A stretch of DNA of 64,000 nt from NCBI GenBank assembly GCA_015680905.1, contig CM027382.1, forward strand, positions 26,323,501 to 26,387,500, written 5' to 3'. This DNA is from Coptis chinensis (taxonomy: Eukaryota; Streptophyta; Magnoliopsida; Ranunculales; Ranunculaceae). The notes under the pieces were generated by a model. That model had not been told where the DNA came from, ran no database searches, and saw only the letters and a program-made list of their open reading frames with translations. Below are positions 22,592 to 35,023 of the stretch, piece after piece; position 1 is the stretch's first letter, and each line of letters begins with the position of its first letter. Position numbers and translations under genes: made by a program.

Positions 22592-23645
22592 CTAGTCAGA
22601 ATCCGTGCGTGGCATCTCGACATCTAGAAAATCTTTCTCCTTGATGACGTCGAGGCCTGACATGTCTATCACTACGCGGAAGCGCGTCTCTAATGCTCTA
22701 CAGTGTTCTAGTGACACTGTGCTGAAAACTATCACTGCTCCTGCTGGAAGGATCGCTGCTCCTCTATAAAGGTATGTTGTTCCGCTCTGATATTCCACTG
22801 TTCCATTATGATGTTACCCAGAGTTTCCCTGAGCTGGTGAAGATATGAGTGCAGAATCCTCTAGCCTCCATGGAGGAAGTGAATTCCGTCCATGGGATGA
22901 GTGAACTGTCGAGTGGCATCTTCAGTGAATTAATCCACCTTCTCAGTTGGGCGTGCTTGCTCAGCGGCTCTGGCTTCAAGTGGAAGCCATGACTTCTGGA
23001 CGCAGTGGGCATAGATAGAAGTTGTGGTAGCATCCTTCACCTCCACTAGGGCGTCTGTGGCTTAGAACCCCCAGTGATGCATGATCTTGGTGACCAGCAC
23101 TGGTAGAGGGGCAGATGTCTTCTACGGTTTACAGAGTTACTCGAAGATAAAGGAGACGATGTAGAAGTTGTTCTTCTGGTCTTGAAGAATCCATAAAAGA
23201 TAAAGCATCGACTTACCTATATCCGTAGGCTTGGCCGAGCCTAGTAGGTTGTAGGTTGTCCACTGAGATACTGCTAGTTGGTTCCTTCGTAGCGAACTCT
23301 AATAAGCGCAGTGACACTTGGGGTTTTTAACCACCTCGAGAAGTGTGTCTACCATCATCACACCGATGGTCTTTCCATCTGAACATAGGTTTTCAGAGGA
23401 ATCCCTAGAACACCACTTACCACCTCTTTGGTGAGCTCCAGCGAGTGCCCATCCTTAACAACCGTAATGCGTCTCCCCTCTAATCATGCAATTAAAAAAT
23501 GAAAAAGTAAGAGAGGGACAATAAACCGCATGTTCCAACAAAACCAAGGGTTCCCATCCTCTTCTTCTAATCTCAGCCCTGGAGTGGATTCAAACATATC
23601 GGAATAGAAGAGGTCTTGAAAATTTTGCTTCGGCATGATTTTAAG
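22592..23645 (-). pseudogene. D: env-like ORF 2
   Basis: On the minus strand the region opens MPKQNFQDLFYSDMFES, keeps the L-T-K-E-V-V-S-G-V-L-G-I-P block found in all env-like ORFs of the window, and the RNQLAVSQW-type block. It has an acidic C-terminus. The family assignment rests on collinearity with F env-like ORF 1 (38157-39323). The copy is strongly decayed, with many breaks. Confidence 0.55.
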
Positions 23646-24386
23646 AATTCAAGCCATTTAGAGTAGGAATTTAAAAAATTGGGATTTTGAGTTGGAATGG
23701 GGGTTGAATTTGGGGAAGGTTCTGAAAAAATTGAATGGTGATGTGTCGGGGTGAGGTCGGGACCACGAGTCAAGTGGGGCGGCTAGGGTTAGGAATTTTT
23801 GGGATGTAGAAAAAGGGAAGGAGCGATTGCATGGGCTAAAAGGGTTGATGGCACGTGCCTCACACATGCCTTTTTTAAGAGTTTGAAATTTTTGCCCAAG
23901 CCCAAATGAATCAGGAAATTCATATCTTGTCATCAGTGGCTTGCCAACTTCAAGAGTCGATCTATGCTTTGTTACTTGTCTAATCTTGACCCGTAAGGTA
24001 TCAAAACGATCAGCATCGAAAATCCAACATAACGGTATAGGATACACTTACATCAAATGGTAGATGAGAAATATATGATGGAAAGAACTGTACAGGAGCT
24101 GTAGGAAAAATATGTACAGATAATAGAAAGTAAATTTTAATTAATTTTTTTTTTGGGTTTTGAATAAGTTTGGTAGAAATTTTAAAAATGTGGGCCATTT
24201 TAAGTCAGATCCCAAAAACATGGAAGTTTTTGAAAACTTGAGTCAATCCCAACCAGACAATTGAATTACTCTCTTAGACTGAGCGTAATGCACTGGGGGA
24301 TAACACATATAGACTTTATAAATAGAATTATTATGAGGTTGAAGGCCGGGGCAAGTTGGTGTTTGACAATTCAAACACCAGCCTTC
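23646..24386 (-). other. D: leader between env-like ORFs
   Basis: Non-coding. On the minus strand a TATTTATAAAG core (about 24315-24325) lies upstream of a stretch matching the leaders before other env-like ORFs, including a GGGCTTGGGC motif at about 23895-23905. A GTGTTTG...CAAACACC inverted repeat sits at about 24360-24380, just beside the solo LTR. Confidence 0.45.
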
Positions 24387-25795
24387 TGATAATAGGAAAA
24401 ACGATAGTTTTTACCAACGAATAAGTAATTAAACTCAAATGTAAGTAAAACTAGAACTTATCCGTGCTTAGTATCAAAGTTATCTACTCTCGTTATCAAT
24501 GCAATATAATTGGAGTAGAGAATTCGTTTCACTCCTAGTTCTTTAGAATTAACGTTAACTACGTTTTTCGGTTCTATCAAAATCAGTGAGAGTAATGGAA
24601 TTAAATTTAACTATGATGGTGAATTAACTAATCAAGATGTTATAAATCAACTACGACAATTCAATACTAAGATGACAATATGAGAAGGAATTAGGGAAAT
24701 TTGATTCTACCTTGATTCGACTTAATAAACTAGCATAGAATTCGTTGTAATTCTAATCTTTATGTTTTCTCGTAAAGGTTGGGTATTTCTAATCCCTAAT
24801 TATTCATGATACTCTCTACCAACTAATAACTAGCATGTGAAGCACTCAAACTCATTCTCATGGTGAACTAATTACTTTCTAGAGTAGAATTGAACATTAC
24901 AACTGTATCTATGCTAACAAAAATCAAGTCATCATCAAGACTTTCTCAAACCCCTCTAATGGAGGTTTAGCCCTGAGTTATTAAACTATCATTTCTGGAA
25001 TAAGAACAACAAGAACAAGACATTATTAAATGAATAAAAACTACTTTATTAATCTAATGAACAATAGTCTAATGATTGAAAATGAATTAAAACTAAATTA
25101 AAACTAATTTAGAACTTGATTTTATGACTAACTAATTATGAAATTAAGACAAACTATTGAATTCTCCAAAAAAAAACTAAGTTTATCAATTATCTAACTA
25201 AGTAATTAAGTAACTTAAGAGTTAATCCTTAGTCCTCTTTATATAGAAGAGACTAGATCCACAATTTCGTGCATGGGCTTAGGAGCTATGTTTTGGGCCG
25301 GAAAATCGAGCCCAAAACCTCATTACTTCAGTCCACAAAGGGGTTTTCAACTAGAAATGACTTTAACAACCTTTTCATCCATTTTTACTCCTCTGATTGG
25401 GTCAAGGCTTGGACCATTAGAAAGCTCGTTCTGAGCCGGTCGTTTTGACGTATGGTAGGTCTAATTCCGAGGTCTGAGTCCAAAGATACGGCTTTCGGAA
25501 GTTCTACTAGCTTTTATGCGCTATTTCTGCCTGCGTTGACTTTGACTTTTCAGCTTTGACCGGGCTTTAAAAAGGCTCTTTCTCCTTGAATCTTGGCCTT
25601 TAATCATAGAACTTCTTAGCAACCAACTTTTGCTCCTTTATCTCTCAAAAGGGATGCATTTCTTCATATATTCGACTCCAATGCCTGAAATACACAAGAA
25701 CACGATAACAGTACTAACTCTTACTTATTAATCACATAATTGGTCTAAAAGCAATATTGTTAAGGGGTTAAAACTACAGTTTTGGGCTCTTATCA
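24387..25795 (-). repeat. Solo LTR with perfect target duplication
   Basis: A lone Athila-type LTR, 1409 bp, minus strand, from TGATAAGAGCCC (25795) to the end at 24387. Both sides carry CCTTC (24382-24386 and 25796-25800), and D sequence continues across it. There is no PBS, PPT or internal part. It arose by recombination between the two LTRs of an inserted element. A TATA-like CTATATAAAG lies at about 25240-25250. It is closest to the B LTR. Confidence 0.9.
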
Positions 25796-25800
25796 CCTTC

Positions 25801-26475
25801 TTTCTTAGCTTGTCTCTTACGTGCATATGAACTCTTACCTAAACCAGGAATAATTTTCGGTATATGTGTCCATATCTTAAGCTACAATTCTCTAGGAAAT
25901 GCTTGCACACGATCATTGAAACTGATCCATCTAGTCTTGCTAGGTGGAGGGTTTTTGTTTGCTACATAATACATTTTTGAAAAGGTTTTCAGAAATGAGA
26001 GATTTAGAAGAGTATGTGCAGACAGTTCAAACTGATGTCACTGAACTTCTCTTTCCCAATGATATTCTTACCAACCTACTGAGCTACAACCAGCTAGTTG
26101 GTTCTCAAAGATAACTGTCGGACGACATACGATTTCATATTGTACTGTCCTTCCAACACAGTCTCTCTCATCAATTCCTCTACCCCCTTACTGGGATTCC
26201 TGCATGATCGCTACAAGGTGGCGGTTTGGCTCAATGCCCCGAACATGAGTCAACATCGAAGCACTCACTTCTTTCTTCGCACCATTCACCTCACTAAAAT
26301 ATTCCTACCCTCGATTTCCCGTTTCTTGTAAAAATTCAAAACCAAATCCTCATGGTAAAAATCATTCTCCGTATACCACAACCTTTGCCAATCCCTATGT
26401 TTCATCTCGTCATTATAAAACGGTGCAAAATGGTCTGATTTGAAAACTTGTTCCGGGAGAATTTTGCCTTTTTGG
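25801..26475 (-). pseudogene. D: env-like ORF 1
   Basis: The minus strand reads ILPEQVFKSDHFAPFYNDEM, then RDWQRLWYTENDFYHED, the same opening as A env-like ORF 1 (RILPEQAFTADRFAPFYGDEM). The NQLVVAQ-type block and the FNDISLNCLHIL-type block follow. It lies 3' of integrase, in the position usual for the env-like gene of Athila elements. The copy is broken in several places. Confidence 0.65.
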
Positions 26476-26695
26476 GGCCTTTTTTTTTTTTCGAAAATGG
26501 GTTAGGGTAAGGTGGAGGAGAGGTATTTAACAAAGAAATCGAAATTGGGTTTAAGTGGTTGGTTGGGTTTCATTGGTGCGATTTTTAGAGAAAAATTTGG
26601 TTTATGTTTATGTTTTGGGCGGTTTAATGGAGGTGGAGGAGATGAGTTAGTGTAAGGGTTGAATTTGGAGTGGGTAAAATCGGTGGTGGTGTTTT

Positions 26696-26738
<43 letters not shown>

Positions 26739-27540
26739 GGTTTGTTAATTGAAGCTGAAGGAGGTGGAATGGAGAAGAAGAACATGATGCGTTTTTGGGT
26801 TTTACTGTGGACTCACGTGCGAGGCACGTGACTACGATATTTTGGGCCCGAGCCCAAACAATTTCGGAAATACCCATTTTTTCCCTATGCGCGCAACCTT
26901 AAAACTGAAATTCTTGACTCGTTACCGGTCCGATTTTTGTGAATGAGCTATGAAAACGATTAGGAGAGAATTTCCAATCCAATGATCCATAAAACATTCT
27001 ATTCTAACTGTGGTTGACATATAAAAAGATGGGAAATATCTCGAAATGCGTGAAGAAAGTAAGTTATGCGAACAAATGAAATCTAAATTCATAGATAATG
27101 TCAACCCAAATCAAAATACAATTTAAATGGCATCAGCAACAAAAATGGAAAGTTAAGCAATCAATGATGGAAAGACCAACACCCCACCCCCAAACAAATT
27201 TTATAAAACAGAGTTTAGAAAATTTGTTTTAAACATGGGTCTTTTAAAGTCAGATTCCCGAGACTTCCTAGATTACTATTTTTATGGTTTTAATATTTTT
27301 TACTTTTTGTGAATACGGATTAATATAAAGAAAAACAATAAGGCAATAAGGACATAATTCACACCATAGAGAAACATGACTCAAAAACCGAGAAAATATG
27401 CAAGAGTGGAAAACGTGAATTATATTAAACGTGGACTTAGGATCCGGTACTTACAGCCACACACTCCATAGGGAGGGCTCGGTTACCTGAATGGTGCACT
27501 CACCAATATATGGAAGTGAAAGGAAGTACACCAAACAACA
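26476..27540 (-). other. D: integrase to env-like spacer
   Basis: Non-coding. It holds a 33-base T run at 26698-26730 (A run in the element's sense), a GGGCTCGGGCCCAAAA-type motif at about 26843-26860, a CCCCCAAACAAA run (PPT-like in the element's sense) at about 27189-27200, and a segment at 27400-27540 matching A 11290-11440. Confidence 0.65.
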
Positions 27541-29851
27541 AAGGTTAGTCCTCATAGACAGGGTCCTGTAAAAGGACTTCCTCCATATCAAGGGACATTA
27601 ACTCGTGAAAATGTTTTAACCGTTGGCCATTGACTTGAAAGGTATTGTTGTCCTTGGGATTTACCAAAGTAATTGCCCCGTAAGGGGTGACTTCAGTAAC
27701 CAGAAAAAGACCAGACCAACGAGTTTTAATTTCCCTGGGAAAATATGTAGACGGGAGTTGTAAAGAAAGACCTTTTGACCAATCATAAACTCTTTGCGCA
27801 AGATTTGTATATCATGAACACGTTTCATGTTAGCTTTATAATCTTTCACAAGATCATAAGAATCGCTACGGATTTCTTCAAGCTCATTTAATTACAATTT
27901 GCGCTTGACACCCGCCTCATCAAAACTTAAGTTAAGGCTTTTTATAGCCCACATAGCATGGTGATCCAATTCAACGGGCAAATGACAAGGTTTCCCAGAT
28001 ACAAGTCTGAAGGGAGACATACCAATAGGAGTTTTAAAAGCAGTCTTATATGCCCATAAGGCATCAGTTAGACGCTTAGACCAATCTTTCCTATCAGGAT
28101 TTACAGTTGTTTCTAAGATTTCTTTTATTTCCCTATTGGAAACTTCTACTTGGCCACTAGTTTGTGGATGATAAGGAGTTGCTACCTTATGTGTAACTCC
28201 ATACTTTTTAACTAGAGACGTAACGACTCTATTACAAAAATGTGTTCAACCATGCTTTAGGAATGCCAAACCGACAGAAAATATATTCCTTAACAAAAAA
28301 ACATAATTGTCTTATGGTCATTGCTATGGCAAGCCATGGCCTCTATCCATTTAGACACGTAGTCCACAGTAACTAGAATATAAATAAAACCGTGGGAAAC
28401 AGGAAAAGGACCAATGAAATCAATGCCCCATACATCAAAAATTTCTACTACCATGATGGGATTTAGAGGCATCATATTACGTTTTGTGATTCGCCCCAGT
28501 TGTTGGCAACGAACACACGTCTTGTAATGCACTTAGACATCTTTCAAAAGGGTAGGCCAATAAAACCCACATTGCAGAATTTTAGCCACTGTTTTCATAC
28601 CACTAAAATGGCCACCACACTCTTTGTCATGGCAAAACGATAGAACCTCATTACATTCCCACTGGGGAATATAACGACGAATAATCTGATCCGCACAATA
28701 CTTAAAAAGGTATGGCTCATCCCAGTAGTATAGCTTAACTCAGGCCAAGAACTTTTTACATTCGTTTCTTGACCAAACATCAGGAATAATATCAGAAGCT
28801 AAATAATTCACAATGTCAGCATACCATGGTGCAGAAAAAATAGCATACAGATGCCCATCTGGAAAAGAGTCAGGTATGGACTTAGAATCACTATCATCTA
28901 TCATCGTCATTTGTTAGTCTAGATAAGTGGTCGGCAACTACATTTTCGACCCCCCATTTAACCTTAATTTCTAAGGTGAACTCTTGCAGGAGAAGAATCC
29001 ATCGGATCAATCTCTGTTTAGCATCTTTCTTAGTGAGAAAGTACCTAAGGGTTGCATGGTCCGTGTAAACTAAAGTCTTAGTACCAACCAAATAAGGACA
29101 AAACTTATCTAAAGCATAAACGACAACTAAAAATTCTTTTTCCGTAGTTGTATAATTTCTTTGAGCATCGTTTAAAGTTTTACTAGCATAGTAAATAACA
29201 GTGGACTTATTATCTAGTTTCTGTCCCAACACAACACCAACAGCATAATCACTAGCATCACACATGAGTTCGAAAGGTTTAGACCAATCGGGAGGCTGTA
29301 TAATCGGTGCAGATGTTAAAGCATCTTTTAAAGTTTCAAAAGCTTGTTTATAGTTATAATTGAAATAAAAAATGGCATCCTTTAAAAGCAGATTAGTTAA
29401 AGTCCTAACTATTTTTGAAAAATCTTTGATAAAACACCTGTAAAAACCTGCATGGCCTATAAATGCCCTAATGTCACGGACAGTCCGTGGTATAGGTAGA
29501 GACGCTATCTTATCTAATTTGGCCTTATGTACTTCGATGCCATCACTAGATTCAATATGCCCTAACATTATTCCTTTTTTAACTTTGAAATGACATTTTT
29601 CCCAATTTAAAACTAGACTCTTCTCTTCACACCGTGTCAAAACCTTAGACAGGTTAGACAGGCAGTCAGTAAAAGATTCTCCATTGATAGAAAATCATCC
29701 ATGAAAACTTCCATGAAGCGCTTTACCATGTCACTAAATATATGAAGCATACACCGCTGGAAGGAACCAGGAGCATTACAAAGGCCAAAAGGCATTCGTT
29801 TATAGGCATATGTTCCAAAAGGACATGTGAAGGTAGTCTTTTCTTGGTCAT
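27541..29851 (-). pseudogene. pol: D: pol (RT 3' part, RNase H, integrase)
   Basis: In reading order: the RT catalytic end (TTFTCPFGTYAYKRMPFGL, then VFMDDF), the RT thumb ([14 protein letters not shown]), RNase H ([17 protein letters not shown], then [16 protein letters not shown], then [11 protein letters not shown]), the integrase zinc-binding part ([16 protein letters not shown]), the integrase core ([12 protein letters not shown], then DYVSKWIEA) and a C-terminal segment (GPFLVTEV-type). These enzymes copy and insert the element. The start of RT is beyond the insertion of E. The order RT, RH, INT is the Ty3/gypsy order. The copy is broken in several places. Confidence 0.85.
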
Positions 29852-30891
29852 TGATAAGCACCCAAAACTGTAATATTAAACCCCAAGAGACATAGCATTT
29901 TGGTCGATTATGTGTTTAATAATCATGTAATAATTATATTTTCGTACTTTTATAGGTTTCCACATTTAAAATGAATATAATGATAAAACATGCATCGAAG
30001 TACGGGAATACTGGAATATTTGAAGTTTCCCACTCAACCCCAGTGAAGCCCAACAGAGCCTGACTAGAGCCAAAGTTTCCAAAAACAAAACAAAACCGGT
30101 CTGAGACGGATCCACATATAAAGAAGTAGCAAACTTCCGAAGCTCAAATCTGATAAATCGGGGTGTCGACGTTGGCTAGTGAACTGCCAGAGCGACCAGC
30201 ATGACAAACTCTACGCGAAAGACGTAAAGTTGTAAAATGCCAAAATCGGTATCCGCCATCGACATACTAAGTGGACCCACTGTGCGGGCCCAAAAAGCAT
30301 GACAAGTCAGCATAGGCAGGTGGCAAGTGATGGTTTTAATTTGGTGCCACCTCGTAATATAGAAGACACATACCAATTCAAATCAGGTGGTTTGAATTGA
30401 AATTAGCTAAAGGACAAAATCTTAATAAGGTAAAAGACAAAATTTAAAACAGATAAAAACAAAACTTTGATTCTCAAAGTTTTGAACGTTTCAATTAGCA
30501 TAAGGCTAAAACCGAATTAATCTGTCTCTAGTCTCCCGCCTATATATATGAGGGGGTAGCCTTCATTATTTTTCCTTCAGCATTTTCATGCTTTACCGTT
30601 AATTATTTGCATTACTGTTAATTTAATTAAAACCAATTAAAAAACCTAAAATCCTACTCCCCAAAAGTGGTAATTCCAGTTGTGAACCTTTTCCGAGCCC
30701 TAAGGTTTGGACGATCCCTTATTCGACCTATCCTACCAAACCCACGTGAGTAATGTAACTTGACTAAAACGTACGAATATACGGACTTTGGACTTGGGAC
30801 TTTGGTCTTTGGACTTCGGACTTTGGACTGTGGATCTCAGACTTAATTAATCAAGAAAACCAATAAATGTGAATATTAAACGTTTTTATCA
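29852..30891 (+). repeat. E: 5' LTR (short form)
   Basis: TGATAAGCACCCAAAACTG to GTTTTTATCA, 1040 bp. TATATATATG at 30541-30549, followed by AGGGGGTAGCC, is the likely TATA box. From about 30783 to 30845 runs a minisatellite of GGACTTTGG-type units. F's LTRs are the same family but carry about 680 bp more, located between the TATA side and the AATGCAAATAA stretch near 30610. Confidence 0.9.
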
Positions 30892-30893
30892 AA

Positions 30894-30906
30894 TGGCGTC
30901 GCTGCA
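30894..30906 (+). promoter_or_regulatory. E: primer-binding site
   Basis: TGGCGTCGCTGCA follows the LTR by two bases. It is a weaker match to the tRNA-Asp primer than in A, B, F or G, consistent with age. Confidence 0.7.
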
Positions 30907-31482
30907 CGCCGAAGGACTCTAGACTTAACGTAATAACTGGAACACATCACGTAAAACCCCCTCCCCTACCTCTTCAATTTTTTTAATTTCCATTTCTTTT
31001 ACAATACTAACGTATTACATACCTGTTTGCCCCAACCTTTTCTACTAACAGATATCTGTGAACCAGATCTTGTTTATTTTTATTAGCACAGTTTAAGTAT
31101 TCCGTAGGAACTTGAAGTACTGAACTGACAAAAGAGTCTCGGACGAGACTAAATTAGTAACACTCCGATTTTCAAGTACAGGCCACTTTCCTTTCCAGTA
31201 CTCTTTTGGACTCTCTTGTCCAGTTTTTTCAGTAAGTTCATGAGCTCGGGAGTTAGTTCGATCGTGTACGAGGAATCGCGGGACACCAGGTTTCAAATCC
31301 TTAAACTCTTCAAACTTTGTCGAGGATATTATTTGGTTGTTACTATAACCTGTTTTACCTTGCATGTTTGTGTGTGGCATAAGAACTCTTTGCATATAAA
31401 TGTGGTTCGTCATTATATATTCACGTTAACACGATCAATATGATTCGAATATATTTAGATGTATGTGTAGTTTCAAACCACC
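30907..31482 (+). other. E: 5' UTR, first part
   Basis: Non-coding; matches antisense 47000-47590 of F over its length. The short frames here are not conserved. Its last five bases, CCACC (31478-31482), are one copy of F's target duplication. The UTR resumes at 49315. Confidence 0.75.
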
Positions 31483-33203
31483 TGATCAACACGCATTTAT
31501 ACACGTTTATTGATTTCAGTTACTTATTTTCTTAAGTCCGAGGTCCACAATCCAAAGTCCGAGTCCAAAGACCCAAGTCCAAAGTCCAAAGTCCAATGTC
31601 CGTATAGTCGTACGTTTTAGTCAAGTTACCTTACTCACGTGGGTTTGGTAGGATAGGTCGAGTAAGGGATCGTCCAAACCTTAGGGCTCGGATAGGTTCA
31701 CAACTGGAATTACAACTTTTGGTGAGTAGGATTTTTAGGTTTCTTTTTAGTTGGTTTTAATTAAATTAACGGTAATGCAAATAATGTAAATTACTACAGC
31801 GATTATATGTAGGTAAACAAAAATAGAGAAACAGGGAGAGAGTTAGTCATACTCATGCGAGAATCATTTTTTAACAGTTTATATTACCACATCACTACAT
31901 CTCTAATTCGTCTCATTTTTGGAGACGACGTCCAATATTGATCCCTAGTGCATGCCCACATCTCTAGGTCACATTTCACTAGCATAAGGAGTTTCAATAA
32001 TATCTCATCTCTGGTATATTATTTCAGCTCCTGGCTCGATTTCACATCAGCTGGACGAATTGGAGAGCTGTTTGACACCAGAGAGTCGCGCGCGAGATAT
32101 TTTGGGTCACGCGCGAGATTGTTCTGGAGTATCAGCAGTCCAACTTTGTACAGTCTCAGTCATTTTGGGACCGGATGTCAAATCTAAACCTAATTCCTAA
32201 GGAGTGACTCTAGAATATTAAAGAGTCAATCCGGATTTTTACACGAGCAGCAAAACCCTCCCCCTGAGGGGAGGGATTAGCTCATGGTCATAGAAGGAAT
32301 AATAAAACTTTCTGTATACATTAAGTAAATAAATGCAGGACAGAAATTAAACTAGAAAAGAAATGACTGTTATTAATGGTAAAATAACTTACAGTATTTA
32401 AGCTGCTGGAATGGAAATGACAGAATGTAAGTACTGAAGAAATAAACTAACTAGGCGGAAGCTAAAGCATGAAAATACTGAAGGGGAAATAATGAAGGCG
32501 ACCCCCTCATATATATAGGTTGGATGGCTTGTGAACCATTTAATTGAGTTTTGTTTGTTAGCTAATTGATTTGTTCAAAACTTTGAGAATCAAAGTTTTG
32601 TTTTGATCTGTTTAGCTTTTTGTCTTTTTGCTTTTTAAGTTTTTGTTTTGTAGCTTATTTCAATTCAAACCACATGGTTTGAATTGGTACGTGTCTTCTC
32701 TCTTGCCAGGTGGTACCAAATTGAAACCATCCTTTGCCACCTGCCTATGCTGACTCGTCATGCCTTCTGGACCCGCAGAGTGGGTCCACTTAGTGTGTCT
32801 AGTGGCGGCGCCAATTTTAGCATTTTTACGACTTTCTGTCCTTGAGCAGAGTTCGTCGCCCGGGTCACTATGGCAGCTTCACTAGCCAACGTCGGCATCT
32901 AGATTTATCCGATTTGAGCTTCGGAAGTTTGCTGCTTCTTTATATGTGGACTCGTTACGACCGGTTTTGTTCTTTTCGAACCCGGCTCTAGTCGGGGCTT
33001 TGTTGGGCTTCACGGGGGTTGAGTGGAAACTTCAAATATTCCCGTATTCTCGTACTTCGATGCATGTTTTATCACTATATTTATTTTAATTGCAAAAACC
33101 TGCAAAAGTACAAAAATATAATTATTACATGATTATTAAACACATAATCGACCAAAATGCTATGTCTCTCGGGGTTTAATATTACAGTTTTGGGTGCTTA
33201 TCA
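31483..33203 (-). repeat. F: 3' LTR (long form)
   Basis: Minus strand from TGATAAGCACCC (33203) to the end at 31483, 1721 bp. It contains the GTCCAAAGTCC minisatellite at about 31540-31600, the extra segment at about 31787-32465 absent from E's LTR, and a CTATATATATGAGG TATA box at about 32505-32519. Confidence 0.9.
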
Positions 33204-33218
33204 CACTACCCCCAAACA
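33204..33218 (-). promoter_or_regulatory. F: polypurine tract
   Basis: The minus strand reads TGTTTGGGGGTAGTG directly before the 3' LTR, the same tract as in A, C and G. Confidence 0.8.
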
Positions 33219-35023
33219 GCACTTTGCTTGTCCTTAAGCAAAGAAGAGACATTAAAACGATAAGTGGTCAAAAATGTGTTGTCCTAAGCTAAATCTCATT
33301 CCGCAGAGTGCGGTTGCATTAACCGTATGCAACAAGGCCTTGAACCACTAGGAATTCCCTAGTGGACGAGTTATAGCCTCGTGAGAGTTTTCCAGAGAAG
33401 ATACTCACAAACTTCATTTATACTATAACGACTCAGTAACAAAGGCTTGTTTCCTTAATTAATCTCAGGTATCTAGAGATCTCACTAGCAGGGGAAACAA
33501 GGATTTTATTCTTTCGAAATTCAAGTTAATATACATACAATAATCGAAACATCTACGTATGAGCATGCATGCAGTGATCTAATAATGAAATGTACGAGCA
33601 GGGCTGTTTCTGGATCCTTTGGTAAGCGTCCTTAAGTAGGTTCTCACAGGTATGTGTCGAAACACAATTTCTCTCTTATTTTTCCGCTCAAGCTTTGCTA
33701 TCTCCAGTGTGCAGTGGGCACACGTTTCCTCACATACTCAATGATAGTCAGAAGAGCCGAGGTCGAGAAGTCACAACTACTACTTATTATCTTACTATCC
33801 TATTCCTAATTGAGCTAGAGGCCTTTATTAGGTGTTATGGGGCTTAGGTGGTAGTGTAAAAGAACTGGAATGAAAAATTAAAAAATGATAAGTATGAGAG
33901 AATAAGGTCTTCGAGATATTTATACTAGAGAATTCTTATTTTCTTTCCTGCTTCTAACATGAGTTTCCATACTTGGATTTTTCAAGCTTTTGTATTCCCT
34001 TTTGATTTGATTTTTGGGGGGGAATTTTAACCTTGATATTTCTTTTGATTTTTGGAAACATATTTCTATTTTTTCCTTTTTCTTTTCTTCTGAAACAGGT
34101 AACTGATTTTCATTTGTGACAAAGTTTTTCTCTTCATTTTTCTACACTTCATCCTATTTCTCATACTCATCATCTAGGTAGGCTTATTTATTTGTGGTTA
34201 CTAGATGGGTAATGATTTTTTTGGTGAAGTAGAAAGGATTAATGAAAGGTTCAGTGGGGCGACTAGCGGTAAATTTTTTTTACAGGTGTGAATTTTTGGC
34301 TATATCGATCCAAAGAAGGCCTAAATTCTCGCCTAGGATTTGGGTAGTGATCAAGTAAGTAGATGTGTGAACTTCTCTATTCGGAAGAACTACTCCTCTG
34401 TGTCATTACTCATATATCACACATTTTGAGGCTTTTGGTTAGATTCTTACAGGATATGGAAACTAAGTTGTCTAACCGTGGGTCCTAGAAACTTACTGCT
34501 GTGTACATTAAATGATAGTCAGTGCATGAATGCTCATGAAAAGATGTAAAAACTATTGCATGCATTATTAAAATTAAGTTTCTAAGAACAAGTCCTAATT
34601 CTGATGCTAGGGTGAGATTTCTAAATATTTTTCATCATAGAAAGGGAAACGAGAATTTGTCACTAAATACGTTTATTTAGACATTAAGTAAACTATATAC
34701 AACTATGCATGCCTAATTTTTGCAAAAGGTTCTCACTACCCACAAACAGTCGGACACTGTGTCCTCAAAGTGTTAAGAGGAAGAAAGAGTATACCTGAAA
34801 GGCTTTGAGCAAAAATATAGCTGACATCTTCCACAGAAATTTATTTTAACACACTATATATTATACATCATAAAAGTAGAAGCACACTGTTAGAATAGCA
34901 CACTGTTAGTTTATTTATTTATTTCACATCAAAACGTAAAACAAATATGTACATGCATCAACTCATATTGCCCTAACCTTGAACTGGGGGATAGTCCCTC
35001 CTTGCCTCGTCCCTGTAGAAATG
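33219..35023 (-). other. F: 3' non-coding region
   Basis: Collinear with the 3' regions of A, C and G. It has the near-palindrome at 33345-33365, the TTTGGATCGATATAGCC block at about 34298-34325, and GAGGACA motifs near both ends. Pyrimidine-rich tracts occur at 33950-34170. No coding is supported. Confidence 0.7.

Larger units (their letters stand above)
20153..29851 (-). mobile_element. Element D: oldest Athila-like element, 3' two-thirds
   Basis: D is a minus-strand element. In reading order the window holds the end of reverse transcriptase, RNase H, integrase, env-like ORF 1, env-like ORF 2, a 3' non-coding region, a PPT-like tract and part of the 3' LTR. It is cut on the right (in RT) by element E, on the left (in the 3' LTR) by B, and between the env-like ORFs by a solo LTR. 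Its gag and 5' LTR should lie right of the window. The nesting makes it the oldest element seen. Coding parts are broken in many places. Confidence 0.8.

Noticed and set aside
18342-24386. A host gene in the spacers between element parts
   Set aside because: All of this stretch aligns with element UTRs, LTRs, env-like ORFs or 3' regions; no exon-like coding outside them was recognised.
26098-26331. Plus-strand frame of 77 codons
   Set aside because: It is the shadow of env-like ORF 1 of D on the minus strand.
31786-32470. Extra LTR segment as a complete small transposon
   Set aside because: No terminal inverted repeats, no target duplication and no LTR-like ends can be seen at its borders.
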